In this document: in pieces, positions 1 through 8,442 of the stretch
How the letters are laid out: every line of letters starts with the position of its first letter
Position numbering within the stretch: position 1 is the first letter of the stretch
Assembly (NCBI GenBank): GCA_027622275.1
Contig: JAQBZB010000069.1
Coordinates: 1 to 34,597 of the forward strand
From: Planctomycetota bacterium
GTDB taxonomy: Bacteria > Planctomycetota > Planctomycetia > Pirellulales > Pirellulaceae
Reading direction: 5' to 3'
DNA: 34,597 bases
Made by a program: the position numbers and the translations under genes
The notes under the pieces: model-generated
What the model was told of the DNA's origin: nothing
The model's input: the letters and a program-made list of their open reading frames with translations, nothing else
Databases searched by the model: none

Positions 1-33
1 AGGCGACGGCGGTACGTGAATGAGCCGTCGCCT
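1..33. repeat. Perfect 10-bp inverted repeat (stem-loop) at the window edge
   Basis: Bases 1-10 (AGGCGACGGC) are the exact reverse complement of bases 24-33, with a 13-base loop. It lies downstream of the broken sigma factor gene on its transcribed strand. There is no T-run, so it is not a classical intrinsic terminator. It may be one arm of a larger dispersed repeat cut by the window edge. Bases 34-147 hold no gene I can support. Confidence 0.5.
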
Positions 34-147
34 GCGGCTTGCCGTTAAACGACGATTGCGTCACGCGGCACAGTATACGTCGCAACTGCCGATTCGACTC
101 CGAGAACGGCATCCGCCGCCGCACGCCCCCAACCAACGCGAAATCGA

Positions 148-888
148 TCAAGCACCGAGCGTTGTAAACAGATCGCGAATCTCTTCGTCGACTTCTTCAG
201 GTCCATTGACGGTCTGTGCGATCTCTTCGCGAAGCAGTTCTCGGTAACGCCGTCGCATCCGTGACGCGGCCATCTTGGCGGCTCCTTCCGTCATGTTTAG
301 CCGCCTAGCAACATCGTCATACGTTGTGCCCGCGTGGTCGCCGATGATGAAGCCTTTCAATTCCTCGAACAGTTGCGTTTTGCCGGCAGCTTCGAATTCA
401 ACATGCAGCCGTTCCATGATCTGGGCGAGCAGCGCGATCGCAAATTGCTGATCGTAGAATCGCTCGGCCGTCAGTCCCGCCGCGGGATCGATGCGGAGAC
501 TCGAATCGGCCGCTGAGAAGTCGAGCTAAATCGGGGCGCGGCCGCCACCGCGTTTTTGTGCTTTGGCCTTCTCCCACTGCTTGGAGAGGAAGTGCTTGAA
601 CGCGGTCAGCAGAAACGCACGAAACCGCCCGCGTTCAGGCGTCGCCGAGCCGACGTAGTTCTTCTCCAGCAGTTCGGCGAAGAAGGCCTGCGTCAAGTCT
701 TGTGCTTCGTTGAAATCTGGCACGCGCCGCCGCGCGTAGGCATACAGCGGTTGCCAATAAGCCTCGCACAACGACGCCAGCGCTCGCCGCGAATCCGGCG
801 ACGGTGTTTGCCCCGCCGAGACCACGATGCTCCAGTGTGTCGTGGCAAAGTGCGGGGACTTGCCAGGCGTCATATCATTGGATGACAT
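148..888 (-). pseudogene. ECF-type RNA polymerase sigma factor interrupted by an in-frame TAG stop
   Basis: Read as one frame from ATG at 888 to the stop at 148-150, this encodes about 246 codons of a sigma-70 family protein. Region 2 lies in the upstream half, with an aromatic HWSIVVSAGQ start, YARRRVPDFNEAQDLTQAFF and RFRAFLLTAFKHFL. Region 4 lies in the downstream half, with TTYDDVARRLNMTEGAAK followed by MRRRYRELLREEI. A single TAG at 526-528 follows GGGRAPI and is followed in the same frame by LDFSAADSS, so the two halves are collinear and nothing else is missing. In this family the position is normally a sense codon; TCG to TAG would be one base change. No ribosome-binding site precedes the ATG at 417, so a separately translated region 4 is unlikely. 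Related sigma factors usually sit upstream of a serine/threonine kinase gene, which here would lie outside the window. A sequencing error or suppressed stop cannot be excluded. Confidence 0.85.
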
Positions 889-974
889 GAATCGGATTAT
901 AGCCGAGTCGTGCCGCACGTTCGGCTGCCGGCTCAATGAGGCCAGGGCTTTTGTTTGTTTGAAGTTGCGTAAGT

Positions 975-1046
975 AGTAGCATGGCCTCGTAGGCCGTGTC
1001 GGCCTGGGAACTCCTGAAAACACACGGCCTACGAGGCCATGCTACT
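975..1046. repeat. Palindromic dispersed repeat with 25-bp perfect arms
   Basis: Bases 975-999 and 1022-1046 are exact reverse complements, separated by 22 bases. Each arm itself contains a small hairpin (GGCCT-CGT-AGGCC). The element lies about 90 bp upstream of the start of the broken sigma factor gene. When translated it gives RPTRPCYY-type peptides, which I have seen as spurious N-termini on annotated planctomycete proteins (recollection). It resembles a REP or MITE-like element. No transposase is nearby. Confidence 0.85.
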
Positions 1047-1133
1047 CAGACGCACTCGCCACAGATTGAATAAAACAAAAGCCCTGTCAATGAGTCGGCT
1101 GTATCGGCTCGATCTCACGCCGCCAAGGCACCT

Positions 1134-1916
1134 TCACGGAATGTAAAAGTTGATGGGGAACAACGCTACTTGCAGCAATACGGCGTAGTAGCAAAGGTAT
1201 CCCCACGTCACGAGCTTCAACCAGTTTGGCGGCGGGTCGGTCGATCGACGGGCGTGGCGTTGCAGCAGCACCACGATCCAGCAGGCAGCGGCCACCATCG
1301 CGATATGAATGATGCAGTGCAGCCAAAGATGATGCATGTCCAATGCGCCAGTGTGTTCGTGAAACGCATAGCACCCACACAGGATGCTGAGTCCGACCGG
1401 CAGGGCGAGCAGCACAAGCTGCAATGAGAAAGACCGCGCCAGGCGTCGTTGGTCGGGACGCGCGCTAAAGCGATCCCAACTGCGAAAGACCGCCAGCCAT
1501 ACGGAATAGATGAGTAGCAACAGCAACGCGTCACACGCGATCCCAGCGACGACTCCCCATACGACGCCGAATTCCATCAGCGTCCACGGCAACGCGGCGA
1601 CGAGTGCCGTAAGCATCCAGACCAGCGGGAAATAGGTTTCATCTTCGACAAGAGCTGTCACACCGAACCCGCCCGCCACGAGCAGTGTCGTCGTCGCCGC
1701 CAGCACTCGCCGGCACATCACCGGCGACAACGTCGCCGCCCATCGTCCGACCACGATCCACGTCGCGGCAACCACCACCACCGAATACGCCATGCCGAGC
1801 ACGACGTTATCTCGAACGATCGCGGCACCACACCACAACGCCGCGACCGTCATGAACTGAATCAGCTTGGCCAGTCCGAATTGAATCGGCTGAGGTCGCG
1901 TAAGTTGTTCGATCAT
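1134..1916 (-). CDS. Multi-pass membrane protein, paralogue of the gene at 20727-21500
   Basis: A 260-residue protein of unknown function with about seven hydrophobic segments. The N-terminal RPQPIQFGLAKLIQFMTV is identical in the paralogue at 20727-21500. Further shared blocks are RRVLAAT, SVWLAVFR-WDR and PPPNWLKLVTWG near the C-terminus. A histidine-rich stretch (MHHLWLHCIIHI, residues about 194-205) lies in or beside a membrane segment and is partly kept in the paralogue (FHHHWLHCVIHV), which could hint at metal or haem binding, but that is inference. The next gene upstream ends 34 bp away, so cotranscription is plausible. The ribosome-binding site is weak. I recognise no family beyond a planctomycete-style membrane protein. 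Confidence 0.8.
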   Translation of the reverse strand: MIEQLTRPQPIQFGLAKLIQFMTVAALWCGAAIVRDNVVLGMAYSVVVVAATWIVVGRWAATLSPVMCRRVLAATTTLLVAGGFGVTALVEDETYFPLVWMLTALVAALPWTLMEFGVVWGVVAGIACDALLLLLIYSVWLAVFRSWDRFSARPDQRRLARSFSLQLVLLALPVGLSILCGCYAFHEHTGALDMHHLWLHCIIHIAMVAAACWIVVLLQRHARRSTDPPPNWLKLVTWGYLCYYAVLLQVALFPINFYIP

Positions 1917-1950
1917 GGTATTGACTCGCCAAGTGGTGAAACGAATGCTT

Positions 1951-2859
1951 TCATCGAGCGCGACCTTGTGCGGAGACAGCGTCCTGCAGGATCGATCGAA
2001 TCGCTATCGCCTGATCGATCATCTCGGCGCGTTCCGTCGACGGACGAAAGCCTCTGCCACGGCTCAGCGCAAGGCGACCCGCGCGCGATTCGATCCACCA
2101 TTCGGAGAGCGGAATCAGAGCGTGCATCACGGTCGGAGTCAGCAAGCGTCGCACGGCCAGTTCCGCTTCCGGCGTGCCCTTCGGCGAGGTCATCAAACCG
2201 CCCTCACCGGTGTAGCCGCAGTACACGGCACAGCGGCGAGTGAACCCGGCAATCGCCGCCACGTCGGCTAAAGTCGTTGCGTCATTCGCCTCGAATTGCA
2301 AACCGGACCATTTGCCGATCATCAGGAACGAACGCGGCACGATGTCGAAATCAGGGAGTCCATCCGCAGGCAGGACGACGATTGTCCGATGGCTGTACCC
2401 CGCCGCATCTGTTCCAGTCCACCAGCTCGTGTGGTCAAAGATCTGCGCTTTCACGCCGTCGCGCTCGCCGCTTATCAAGTGGTCACTCTGATGCCAATTC
2501 CGCAGCATTGGAAGTTGGCTTCCAAGCGAGCGGAGGATGTCTGCAGTTGCGGAGTATTCGAACCCCAACTCATTCGCCGCGGCCAGGATTCCTTCGGCAT
2601 GTCGCCGTCGCCACCGTCGTTCGAACCAACCGCCCGCGAGTCCAATCGCGCTGCCGAACACGACACTGACAGCGAGACTGGTCAGCGACCATCCCAACGG
2701 CGCTAGCAAACTGCCGGGCTGATCGAACTGCCCGATGCGATCGACTGTGATCCAGATGACTGCGGCGATCGCAGCACCGGCGAAGCAAGGCACGCCCCAA
2801 TGCCGGTCCTGGTGGGGAAACGTCAGGTCTCGCAGCAGATCCGTCAGGTTGCGCATCAT
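1951..2859 (-). CDS. Membrane-anchored protein, two N-terminal TM helices plus soluble domain
   Basis: A 302-residue protein. Two hydrophobic helices (about residues 23-40 and 50-75) are followed by the basic stretch ERRWRRRH and a soluble C-terminal domain of about 220 residues that is predicted cytoplasmic. The soluble part has the pattern LPDFDIVPRSF, then an FTRRCAVYCG-type strand, then WWIESRAGRLALSR. This resembles DUF3137-like proteins in layout, but the resemblance is weak and from memory. The ATG at 2859 has GGAG seven bases upstream. It overlaps the stop of the gene upstream (2856-3428) as ATGA, which points to translational coupling. Function unknown. Confidence 0.8.
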   Translation of the reverse strand: MMRNLTDLLRDLTFPHQDRHWGVPCFAGAAIAAVIWITVDRIGQFDQPGSLLAPLGWSLTSLAVSVVFGSAIGLAGGWFERRWRRRHAEGILAAANELGFEYSATADILRSLGSQLPMLRNWHQSDHLISGERDGVKAQIFDHTSWWTGTDAAGYSHRTIVVLPADGLPDFDIVPRSFLMIGKWSGLQFEANDATTLADVAAIAGFTRRCAVYCGYTGEGGLMTSPKGTPEAELAVRRLLTPTVMHALIPLSEWWIESRAGRLALSRGRGFRPSTERAEMIDQAIAIRSILQDAVSAQGRAR

Positions 2860-3428
2860 GGCGATTCTCCACGATCCCGTTTTTTGTCACACGCGGCCCG
2901 CGCCTGCCGAGACGCAAAGAACGCGAACGACCAAAACGCAAACGATGCTGAGAGTACTGAGAGATTCCGCACTTCGCTGATTCCGAATCTCTCGCGCTCG
3001 CCTGGCGTCAGTTGTTTCATGAGGCGGGCCGTGTCAACGACCTCCTCGCTTTGTCCATATCTTTCCGCGAGGCCATGAAACTCGATGGCGTCTATCAGCA
3101 TGACGCCCGCGCAGTAAAGAAACAGAACGACGCCCAGAACAACCATCCAAAGCGGAACCGAACCGAAGAACCTGGGTCGGTTTGTCTGCAACGAGTCGTG
3201 GAAGTGGCACAGTTCCTCTTTGCTCAGGCGACTACGCTTTACTGCTTCGAGCATCGTGCTGCGGATCAGAGTGCCGACCATGGCGAAGAACAAACCTAAT
3301 GCCGCGACATGGAGCGGCCTCGTCTGTCGCTGCGTAATTGCAACACCATCAAAGAACGTCGCAATGTGAGCGGCCGCATTGAGGAGACACACAATCAGTG
3401 ACAGGCTGGCGAGAATTCTGGACAGCAT
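2856..3428 (-). CDS. Small membrane protein of unknown function
   Basis: A 190-residue protein with about four hydrophobic segments: an N-terminal one (SRILASLSLIVCLLNAAAHI), one around residues 47-62, one around 100-120 (WMVVLGVVLFLYCAGVMLI) and one near the C-terminus (LSASFAFWSFAFF). I prefer the ATG at 3428, which has GGAGA upstream, over an in-frame TTG at 3485, whose extra 19 residues are hydrophilic and look untranslated. Its stop overlaps the start of the next gene. No family recognised. Confidence 0.72.
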   Translation of the reverse strand: MLSRILASLSLIVCLLNAAAHIATFFDGVAITQRQTRPLHVAALGLFFAMVGTLIRSTMLEAVKRSRLSKEELCHFHDSLQTNRPRFFGSVPLWMVVLGVVLFLYCAGVMLIDAIEFHGLAERYGQSEEVVDTARLMKQLTPGERERFGISEVRNLSVLSASFAFWSFAFFASRQARAACDKKRDRGESP

Positions 3429-3500
3429 TTTCTTTTCGCGTCTCCGAATGTCCCTTGTTCCCAAGTTCTCCGGTCCACCAAACAAGTTGCTTGCGCTACT

Positions 3501-4070
3501 TCACTGTGCATCACATTGAGCAGTGGGCTGGGACGGAACATGAGATTGCATTTTTCGGCTGTACGTAAACAGCCACAGGCCGATGATCAAGAAGAGTAAC
3601 CCGCTACCGGCCAACCAAGCTTTGATCGCATAGCCTGACTCGATGTCGTCCTGGATGCGACCTTCCTGTGGCTGGCCTGGTCCATACAGCACGGTGACAG
3701 CATCGCGGTTAGCGTATCGCGAAGGGTTCGAGGCAACTCGCCCTCGGACGCTGTGCTGCCCGCCTTCGGCGCGATAGTCAACGACCGGAGCATATTTCGT
3801 TTCACCGGCAACCCCATGATCACGAAAAATAAAAGTCGTGTCGATTTCGACAACGGTCCCTTCGACCGACTCGGCGTTCCTGGTAAACAGCCAGTCTGCG
3901 ACGTTACTCCCCAGAGCAAACAGGATCACAAAACTGCTCACGGCAATACAACCACTCGCCATCATCTTCACAAGTCGCGAGCGGTTCCGCTTCGCGACGG
4001 CCGCATCATTCCGACGTGACGATTCGCTCGCTCGATCATCCACCTGACGCCCTTTCACTGACATGGCCAT
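3501..4070 (-). CDS. DUF3592 family membrane protein
   Basis: A 189-residue protein with TM helices near residues 36-60 and 150-167 flanking an extracytoplasmic region with the DUF3592 pattern: VEGTVVEID, then YAPVVDYRAEGGQHSVRGRVASNP, then DAVTVLYGPGQPQEGRI and a closing TM helix. DUF3592 proteins are small envelope proteins of unknown function. The start overlaps the end of the upstream monooxygenase gene by 35 bases. ATG at 4064 is an equally possible start. A second DUF3592 protein is encoded at 10578-11576. Confidence 0.82.
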   Translation of the reverse strand: MAMSVKGRQVDDRASESSRRNDAAVAKRNRSRLVKMMASGCIAVSSFVILFALGSNVADWLFTRNAESVEGTVVEIDTTFIFRDHGVAGETKYAPVVDYRAEGGQHSVRGRVASNPSRYANRDAVTVLYGPGQPQEGRIQDDIESGYAIKAWLAGSGLLFLIIGLWLFTYSRKMQSHVPSQPTAQCDAQ

Positions 4071-5370
4071 TCCGCTTCACGTGAACTCTCCAGAATCCGA
4101 ATCCAATTAGTCGTGGAGCGACGTAGCGCACCAGGGGCGTGCGAAGCAGGAACCGTGCGACAAATGGAAGACGTGGCGGGCCATTCGAACGGAGAACGCG
4201 CAACATCTGTTTCACAACAACGGCAGCAAATGCCTGGATGAACCGAGTCGGCCACTGGCGCTTGCGTTGCACGCGGGCCAGGTCGCGCAATTCTACTTTG
4301 CCGGCTTTGAGCGGCTCGGCCAGAACGTTCGCTGCCACAACGGCGTCTTCGATGGCGTACTTGATGCCCGCTCCGGCGGCCGGGGTCATGGTGTGAGCTG
4401 CGTCGCCGATTAACAGTAAACCGGGTTTGTACCAGCGGCGGCAGCGGCTGGACGCGACGGATAACAGATTCACCTGCTGCCAATCCGTCAGGTGTTCGAC
4501 GTGTTTGGAAAACCCTGGTTCAAGCTCCACGATGGACTGACGAAGCGATTCCACGCCGGCATCTCGAAGTTGCCTGTACTGGCCTGGCGGGAAGAGTTGC
4601 CACAGTTGCCAGTGGTCGGGCCGATTCTGCACGATGACGATTCGCCCTTGTCCAAAAAGAGGAAATATGGGGCTGCTGAATTGGCCCGCCGTTACCCCGA
4701 GCGCTTGTTCGTCTGGATTCTCATGCAACAACTTCGACTCGTCTGGATCGTCGGGCAAATGCGGTAGACGAAACTGAAGCAACTCCATCGTCGGCGACGT
4801 TGGGATGGGCTCGAAACCGGCCAGATGACGCAACCGCGAGAACCGGCCGTCGGCTCCCACGGTCAATGTGGCGCGGACTTCATGCCAACCGTCGTCGGCC
4901 CGATAACGCACGCCACGCACGACTCCATCGTCTTCGGCCAACTGACGGGCGTTCGCGCCCATCATCAGCCGGAAGTTCGGGAACTTTCGGGCCTCGGCGG
5001 TCAGGCACTCCAGAAAAATGGGCTGGTGCATGAACATGATATAGGGGAACTTCGTCTTGAGCCGGCGCAGATCGAACGGCCGAAAGAGACCGCGCGACGT
5101 CCGAATCACCGGTCCGTAAACTTTGACATGCGGTAATTCGTGCAGACGCTCGGCCAATCCAATCTCGTCCATGATTTCGAGGATCGCCGGGTGCAGCGTG
5201 TCGCCGCGAAACTCGCGGTCAAAACCCTGGTGTGCTTCGAGCAACACCACATCGACACCGCGTCTCGCCAGCAGCAGCGACAACACTACTCCTGCTGGCC
5301 CACCACCAACGACGCAACACGCCGTTTCGTGGACATCAGACACTTCATCGTCGTTCGTGTGGTTCGTCAA
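4036..5370 (-). CDS. FAD-dependent monooxygenase, PHBH/UbiH-like
   Basis: About 444 residues. The N-terminal Rossmann fold carries the FAD motif VVGGGPAGVVLSLLLARRG followed by an acidic residue in VVLLEAHQ. The middle has the DG motif GADGRFSRLR. The second FAD-binding motif is LLIGDAAHTMTPAAGAG. This is the class A flavoprotein monooxygenase arrangement (p-hydroxybenzoate hydroxylase superfamily), which hydroxylates aromatic or polyprenyl substrates using NAD(P)H and O2. The substrate cannot be read from sequence. The reading frame is open to a GTG at 5409, but that start lies inside a dispersed repeat. I prefer TTG at 5370, which has GAGGAA six bases upstream. No halogenase-type tryptophan motif seen. 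Confidence 0.85.
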   Translation of the reverse strand: MTNHTNDDEVSDVHETACCVVGGGPAGVVLSLLLARRGVDVVLLEAHQGFDREFRGDTLHPAILEIMDEIGLAERLHELPHVKVYGPVIRTSRGLFRPFDLRRLKTKFPYIMFMHQPIFLECLTAEARKFPNFRLMMGANARQLAEDDGVVRGVRYRADDGWHEVRATLTVGADGRFSRLRHLAGFEPIPTSPTMELLQFRLPHLPDDPDESKLLHENPDEQALGVTAGQFSSPIFPLFGQGRIVIVQNRPDHWQLWQLFPPGQYRQLRDAGVESLRQSIVELEPGFSKHVEHLTDWQQVNLLSVASSRCRRWYKPGLLLIGDAAHTMTPAAGAGIKYAIEDAVVAANVLAEPLKAGKVELRDLARVQRKRQWPTRFIQAFAAVVVKQMLRVLRSNGPPRLPFVARFLLRTPLVRYVAPRLIGFGFWRVHVKRNGHVSERASGG

Positions 5371-5376
5371 TTCCGA

Positions 5377-5382
5377 TTCCTC
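5377..5382 (-). promoter_or_regulatory. Ribosome-binding site deciding the monooxygenase start
   Basis: GAGGAA lies six bases upstream of TTG at 5368-5370. It is the only good Shine-Dalgarno match before the FAD-binding fold, and it excludes the repeat-derived codons further upstream. Confidence 0.5.
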
Positions 5383-5385
5383 TTT

Positions 5386-5451
5386 GAAACACAGAGGCAC
5401 GGAGTTCACAGAGGAACTTTGCCGTCAACAACTCTGTTCCCTCTGTGTTTC
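5386..5451. repeat. Dispersed HRGTE-type repeat with inverted ends
   Basis: GAAACACAGAGG (5386-5397) is exactly inverted at 5440-5451. The element contains GAGGCACGGAGTTCACAGAG. Related half-copies occur at 8415-8442 and 24585-24612. It sits just upstream of the monooxygenase start and supplies false N-terminal codons there. Confidence 0.75.
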
Positions 5452-5509
5452 CAGTTATCAGTATTCATTCATGATCCACTGGCCGTTGTCGTAACGCTGC
5501 TCCTCATCC

Positions 5510-6259
5510 TCACAATACCAGGATTGCAATGACGATCAGGCCGCCAAGCAGAATCAGCACGCTGATGCCGATCATGCCCATGCCGCTGAAGTTCACCGCA
5601 GCGGTCGGCCGAGTGACCAAGCGCGAGTGAGCATCGTCGTCCAAGACCGACTCCATTCCGGGCCTCATTTCGAAGCGTTTCTTTCGCTGCCTGCTTCTGA
5701 ACAGCGCACCAAACAGTGCGCCGTAAAGAAACCCGCCAATCGCTCCGAAGCCTGTCCATCCAAGAGGTACTTTGCTGGAGCCGCTAGAGGAACGAATCGG
5801 CGCATTGACTTCAACAACGCGACCGCCCTCTGGGCTGGCAACGATTTGGCCGCCCTCAGAATCCGTAGCGACCGCGCCTTTCACTGGATTCGGCATTCTT
5901 GGTTGCATCATCGGTTCGTGCGCACGCTGCGACGCATCCCAAGCGTGAAAACCTGCGCCCACGGCTCCGAAGATCACCCCACCGAGGGCTCCAGCCAGCA
6001 GGACCGCTCGAATCCGGACTGCCGGTTGACCACGCCATTCCACTGCGGCACCGTACACGATACCGAACACAGGGCCTCCGATGGCACCGGCCAACGGGCC
6101 GAAAATCAGGCCGGCAAAGAAGACCAGCGGATGGCCGAAGAGCAGCCACAGAACGAGGCTCCCAAACACCGAGCAGAACACGATACCGCTCATCGTGCCC
6201 AGCAATGTCCAGCCGAGGAGTCTGGTCGCGACGCCGATGACACGTTGCACATTCATCAT
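5510..6259 (-). CDS. Glycine-rich multi-pass membrane protein
   Basis: A 249-residue protein with about six hydrophobic segments. Several are glycine-rich and GxxxG-like (GLIFGPLAGAIGGPVFG, GALGGVIFGAVGAG, GFGAIGGFLYGALFGALF). The last helix is at the very C-terminus (MIGISVLILLGGLIVIAILV). A hydrophilic stretch around residues 110-160 separates the two halves. AAGGA lies upstream of the tandem ATG codons at 6259 and 6256. No enzyme motif seen; function unknown. Confidence 0.72.
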   Translation of the reverse strand: MMNVQRVIGVATRLLGWTLLGTMSGIVFCSVFGSLVLWLLFGHPLVFFAGLIFGPLAGAIGGPVFGIVYGAAVEWRGQPAVRIRAVLLAGALGGVIFGAVGAGFHAWDASQRAHEPMMQPRMPNPVKGAVATDSEGGQIVASPEGGRVVEVNAPIRSSSGSSKVPLGWTGFGAIGGFLYGALFGALFRSRQRKKRFEMRPGMESVLDDDAHSRLVTRPTAAVNFSGMGMIGISVLILLGGLIVIAILVL

Positions 6260-6437
6260 TGCTTCCTTCGAACATTCGGATCGAGTTCAAGGACTTCCGT
6301 CAGGATGAGAGGGTGGCTGCAATCTTCTCGATTCAACCGTCGTCGAAGCACTCCATTAACTTGATTGAATCTGCATTCGCACCATTCGTGTTCCTGACAA
6401 CTTTCGCGTCCACAAAATCTGCTCCTCAATTCGAAGC

Positions 6438-7172
6438 TCACGGTCGTGGAGTCTCCCGCAAACTTGAGTGACGTTTCGACGCATCGACGGCGACACCAAC
6501 TTGCCAGACGACAATAGCCGGAACGAGCCCGGCGTTGGTCCAAAACATGCCTGCCACCGAATCCGCCAGCACGCTCGCCGACAGTGCCAGTCCAAACAAT
6601 CCGACCGCCAGTCCGGAGGACCAGATCCACGGTGCATACTCGCGCCGCGTGTTCCAGACGGCGAGCACCGTGGCCAGCGTATACAGGCCGTTGGCCAGAT
6701 AGCCGGTCATCATGACGGCGACGCGATGCGTGGTCCGATACGACTCGCGGGCCTGTGTCGATTCGCTCTCGTTCAGAGCCTCGCGAGCGAGTTCGGGCAG
6801 GACGCCAATTTCAATCGACTCGGCAATGAGGTCCGGGACAATCGCCGCCACGACAAGGATGACGGCCAAACGCATGACACCGCGTCTTGGTTCCTGCAAA
6901 GAATGCGCCGACTCAAAGCAGATGAAGAACCAGAGGATCGAAAACGCCGCCGCATGCCAGGTCAGCCACGCCAAGGTCCACGCGGTCTTGTGTTCTGCCA
7001 AGAAACGCAGACGGCTCGACAAGTCGAGATTTGTCTCCAAGCCGTGTCTCAGGACAAACGCCATTGCCAGTCCGGCGGCAAAGTGAACGGCGAGCGACAA
7101 CACAGCGGCCCAACGCAAACGCCCCCACACTGCGATTGAAAATTCAGGAAGTTGAGATTCTTGAGTCGGCAT
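6438..7172 (-). CDS. Multi-pass membrane protein of unknown function
   Basis: A 244-residue protein with about six TM segments: residues 20-40, 70-90, 102-120, 150-170, 182-205 and 208-228. It starts two bases after the stop of the upstream dehydrogenase-like gene, so it is very likely translated from the same message. No conserved catalytic pattern recognised. About 180 bp separate its end from the next gene; I see no supported feature there. Confidence 0.75.
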   Translation of the reverse strand: MPTQESQLPEFSIAVWGRLRWAAVLSLAVHFAAGLAMAFVLRHGLETNLDLSSRLRFLAEHKTAWTLAWLTWHAAAFSILWFFICFESAHSLQEPRRGVMRLAVILVVAAIVPDLIAESIEIGVLPELAREALNESESTQARESYRTTHRVAVMMTGYLANGLYTLATVLAVWNTRREYAPWIWSSGLAVGLFGLALSASVLADSVAGMFWTNAGLVPAIVVWQVGVAVDASKRHSSLRETPRP

Positions 7173-7174
7173 GA

Positions 7175-8263
7175 TCAGGTCGCGGAGTGATCCGCCCTCT
7201 TTCGTTTCAAATCGGATTCGATGTCATTGGTTTGGCAAGTGTCGGTTCGCATCGAGTAGCAGATCCCCTGACGTTGGACATAGGCCAGAAACCGCTCAGG
7301 GTCAACGTGCCGATCGGGTGGAATCAAGCCGTGTTCCTGACCGCAGTCTTCGGCGAGTTGTTTCGCCGCGATCACCGCGGGAGCAATCGCAGTCATGTAC
7401 CCTCGTGATGCGGCCGTGAACGTCAATCGAACGATTCGGCCGTCGGCACTTTTGACTTCGTATCCCAGTCCGCCCGATGACCGGCCGAGCCAGCGAGACA
7501 TTCGCAGTCCCGGTCGCTGCAGCCTATCGAGAACCTTTCGCGTCAGGGGGACGCGCGCGGCCAGGCAGAACAGAGCATTCAACCCGCGGACATTGGTGTC
7601 CACATAGAACTCAACGCTCTTCAGGCTTGGCCAAACGGCCGGCAGCGTGATCGCGTCGGCTGACTCGAACAAGTAACCCGTGCGCGTTCCCACCGGAGCC
7701 GGCATCGGAAACGTTCGCCGCGATCCCCAGCCCAATTCGGAACGAAGCGCACCGTCGGCGAACACCTCGATCGGCCTGCCGACGGAGGCGAACAGCGATG
7801 CGGCGGTCCCGGCCACCGCCGTATGCCGTGTGGCCGGGACGAGGAACCCCGTCACTCGCACCGGCTCGCTCAGCCCGCTCAATCGCACGGCGCACGCCGT
7901 CACCGACGAGATTCCGCTACATGCCGTCAGCACCCGGATTCCTGACCCGTCAATCCGCTCTCTCAGCCGGTACACGCTGGCGACGTAACTCAGGCTGTCG
8001 GCCAGATCGACCACGTCGAAGCCGATCTCGACCGCCGCTTCCAACAGTCGAATCGTGCGCTGCTGAAACGGGCCGACCGCATCCACCACGACGTCACCGT
8101 GACGAAGAGCTCGTGAGATGGACTTATTGTCTTCGACGTCGATCACCACATCCGCAGCGGTTCGGCGCGATCCCACCAGCGGAGCAAGCCCCTCGGCCCG
8201 CAGCGCCTCGACAATCGCGCCACCGAAGAAACCAAATCCACCCGCCACAACAATACGCTTCAC
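7175..8263 (-). CDS. Saccharopine dehydrogenase-like NAD(P)-binding protein
   Basis: About 362 residues. The N-terminus is a Rossmann dinucleotide-binding strand-loop-helix (VKRIVVAGGFGFFGGAIVEAL). It is followed by DVVVDAVGPFQQ and VVDLADSLSYV, the pattern of saccharopine dehydrogenase-type oxidoreductases, in which a GPF(Q) loop follows the third strand. These proteins reduce or oxidise poorly known substrates; the true saccharopine activity is not implied. I choose GTG at 8263 because GGAGAG lies seven bases upstream and it starts directly at the Rossmann strand. An ATG at 8293 is in frame but has no ribosome-binding site. The last 25 residues are basic and may be disordered. Confidence 0.82.
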   Translation of the reverse strand: MKRIVVAGGFGFFGGAIVEALRAEGLAPLVGSRRTAADVVIDVEDNKSISRALRHGDVVVDAVGPFQQRTIRLLEAAVEIGFDVVDLADSLSYVASVYRLRERIDGSGIRVLTACSGISSVTACAVRLSGLSEPVRVTGFLVPATRHTAVAGTAASLFASVGRPIEVFADGALRSELGWGSRRTFPMPAPVGTRTGYLFESADAITLPAVWPSLKSVEFYVDTNVRGLNALFCLAARVPLTRKVLDRLQRPGLRMSRWLGRSSGGLGYEVKSADGRIVRLTFTAASRGYMTAIAPAVIAAKQLAEDCGQEHGLIPPDRHVDPERFLAYVQRQGICYSMRTDTCQTNDIESDLKRKRADHSAT

Positions 8264-8270
8264 GGCATCA

Positions 8271-8276
8271 CTCTCC
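8271..8276 (-). promoter_or_regulatory. Ribosome-binding site deciding a GTG start
   Basis: GGAGAG is seven bases upstream of GTG at 8261-8263, the preferred start of the saccharopine-dehydrogenase-like gene. Confidence 0.55.
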
Positions 8277-8414
8277 ACCAACGACGTGATCATTAAGTCG
8301 ACTCAGTATCAAGATTGATCGAATGGCGACGGGCCGGCCGATCCGCAAAGAAAAACCACGGCGGTCTGAACCGAAAGGCATGTTGGTACCGCACTTCATT
8401 CGGACAAATCGTGC

Positions 8415-8442
8415 GAAACACGGAGGCACGGAGAGCACTGAC
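8415..8442. repeat. HRGTE-type dispersed repeat, half copy
   Basis: GAAACACGGAGGCACGGAGA and the following bases match the copy at 24585-24612 with only three differences in 28 bases. It abuts the gene remnant at 8439-8500, as if the element replaced the rest of that gene. Confidence 0.7.

Noticed and set aside
148-417. Independent 89-residue region-4-only sigma protein
   Set aside because: It is in the same frame as the upstream half, with continuous family-like sequence across one TAG and no ribosome-binding site before its ATG.
526-528. TAG recoded as an amino acid (alternative genetic code)
   Set aside because: The lesion is unique in the window, and other genes show no internal TAG. 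A point mutation or error is simpler.
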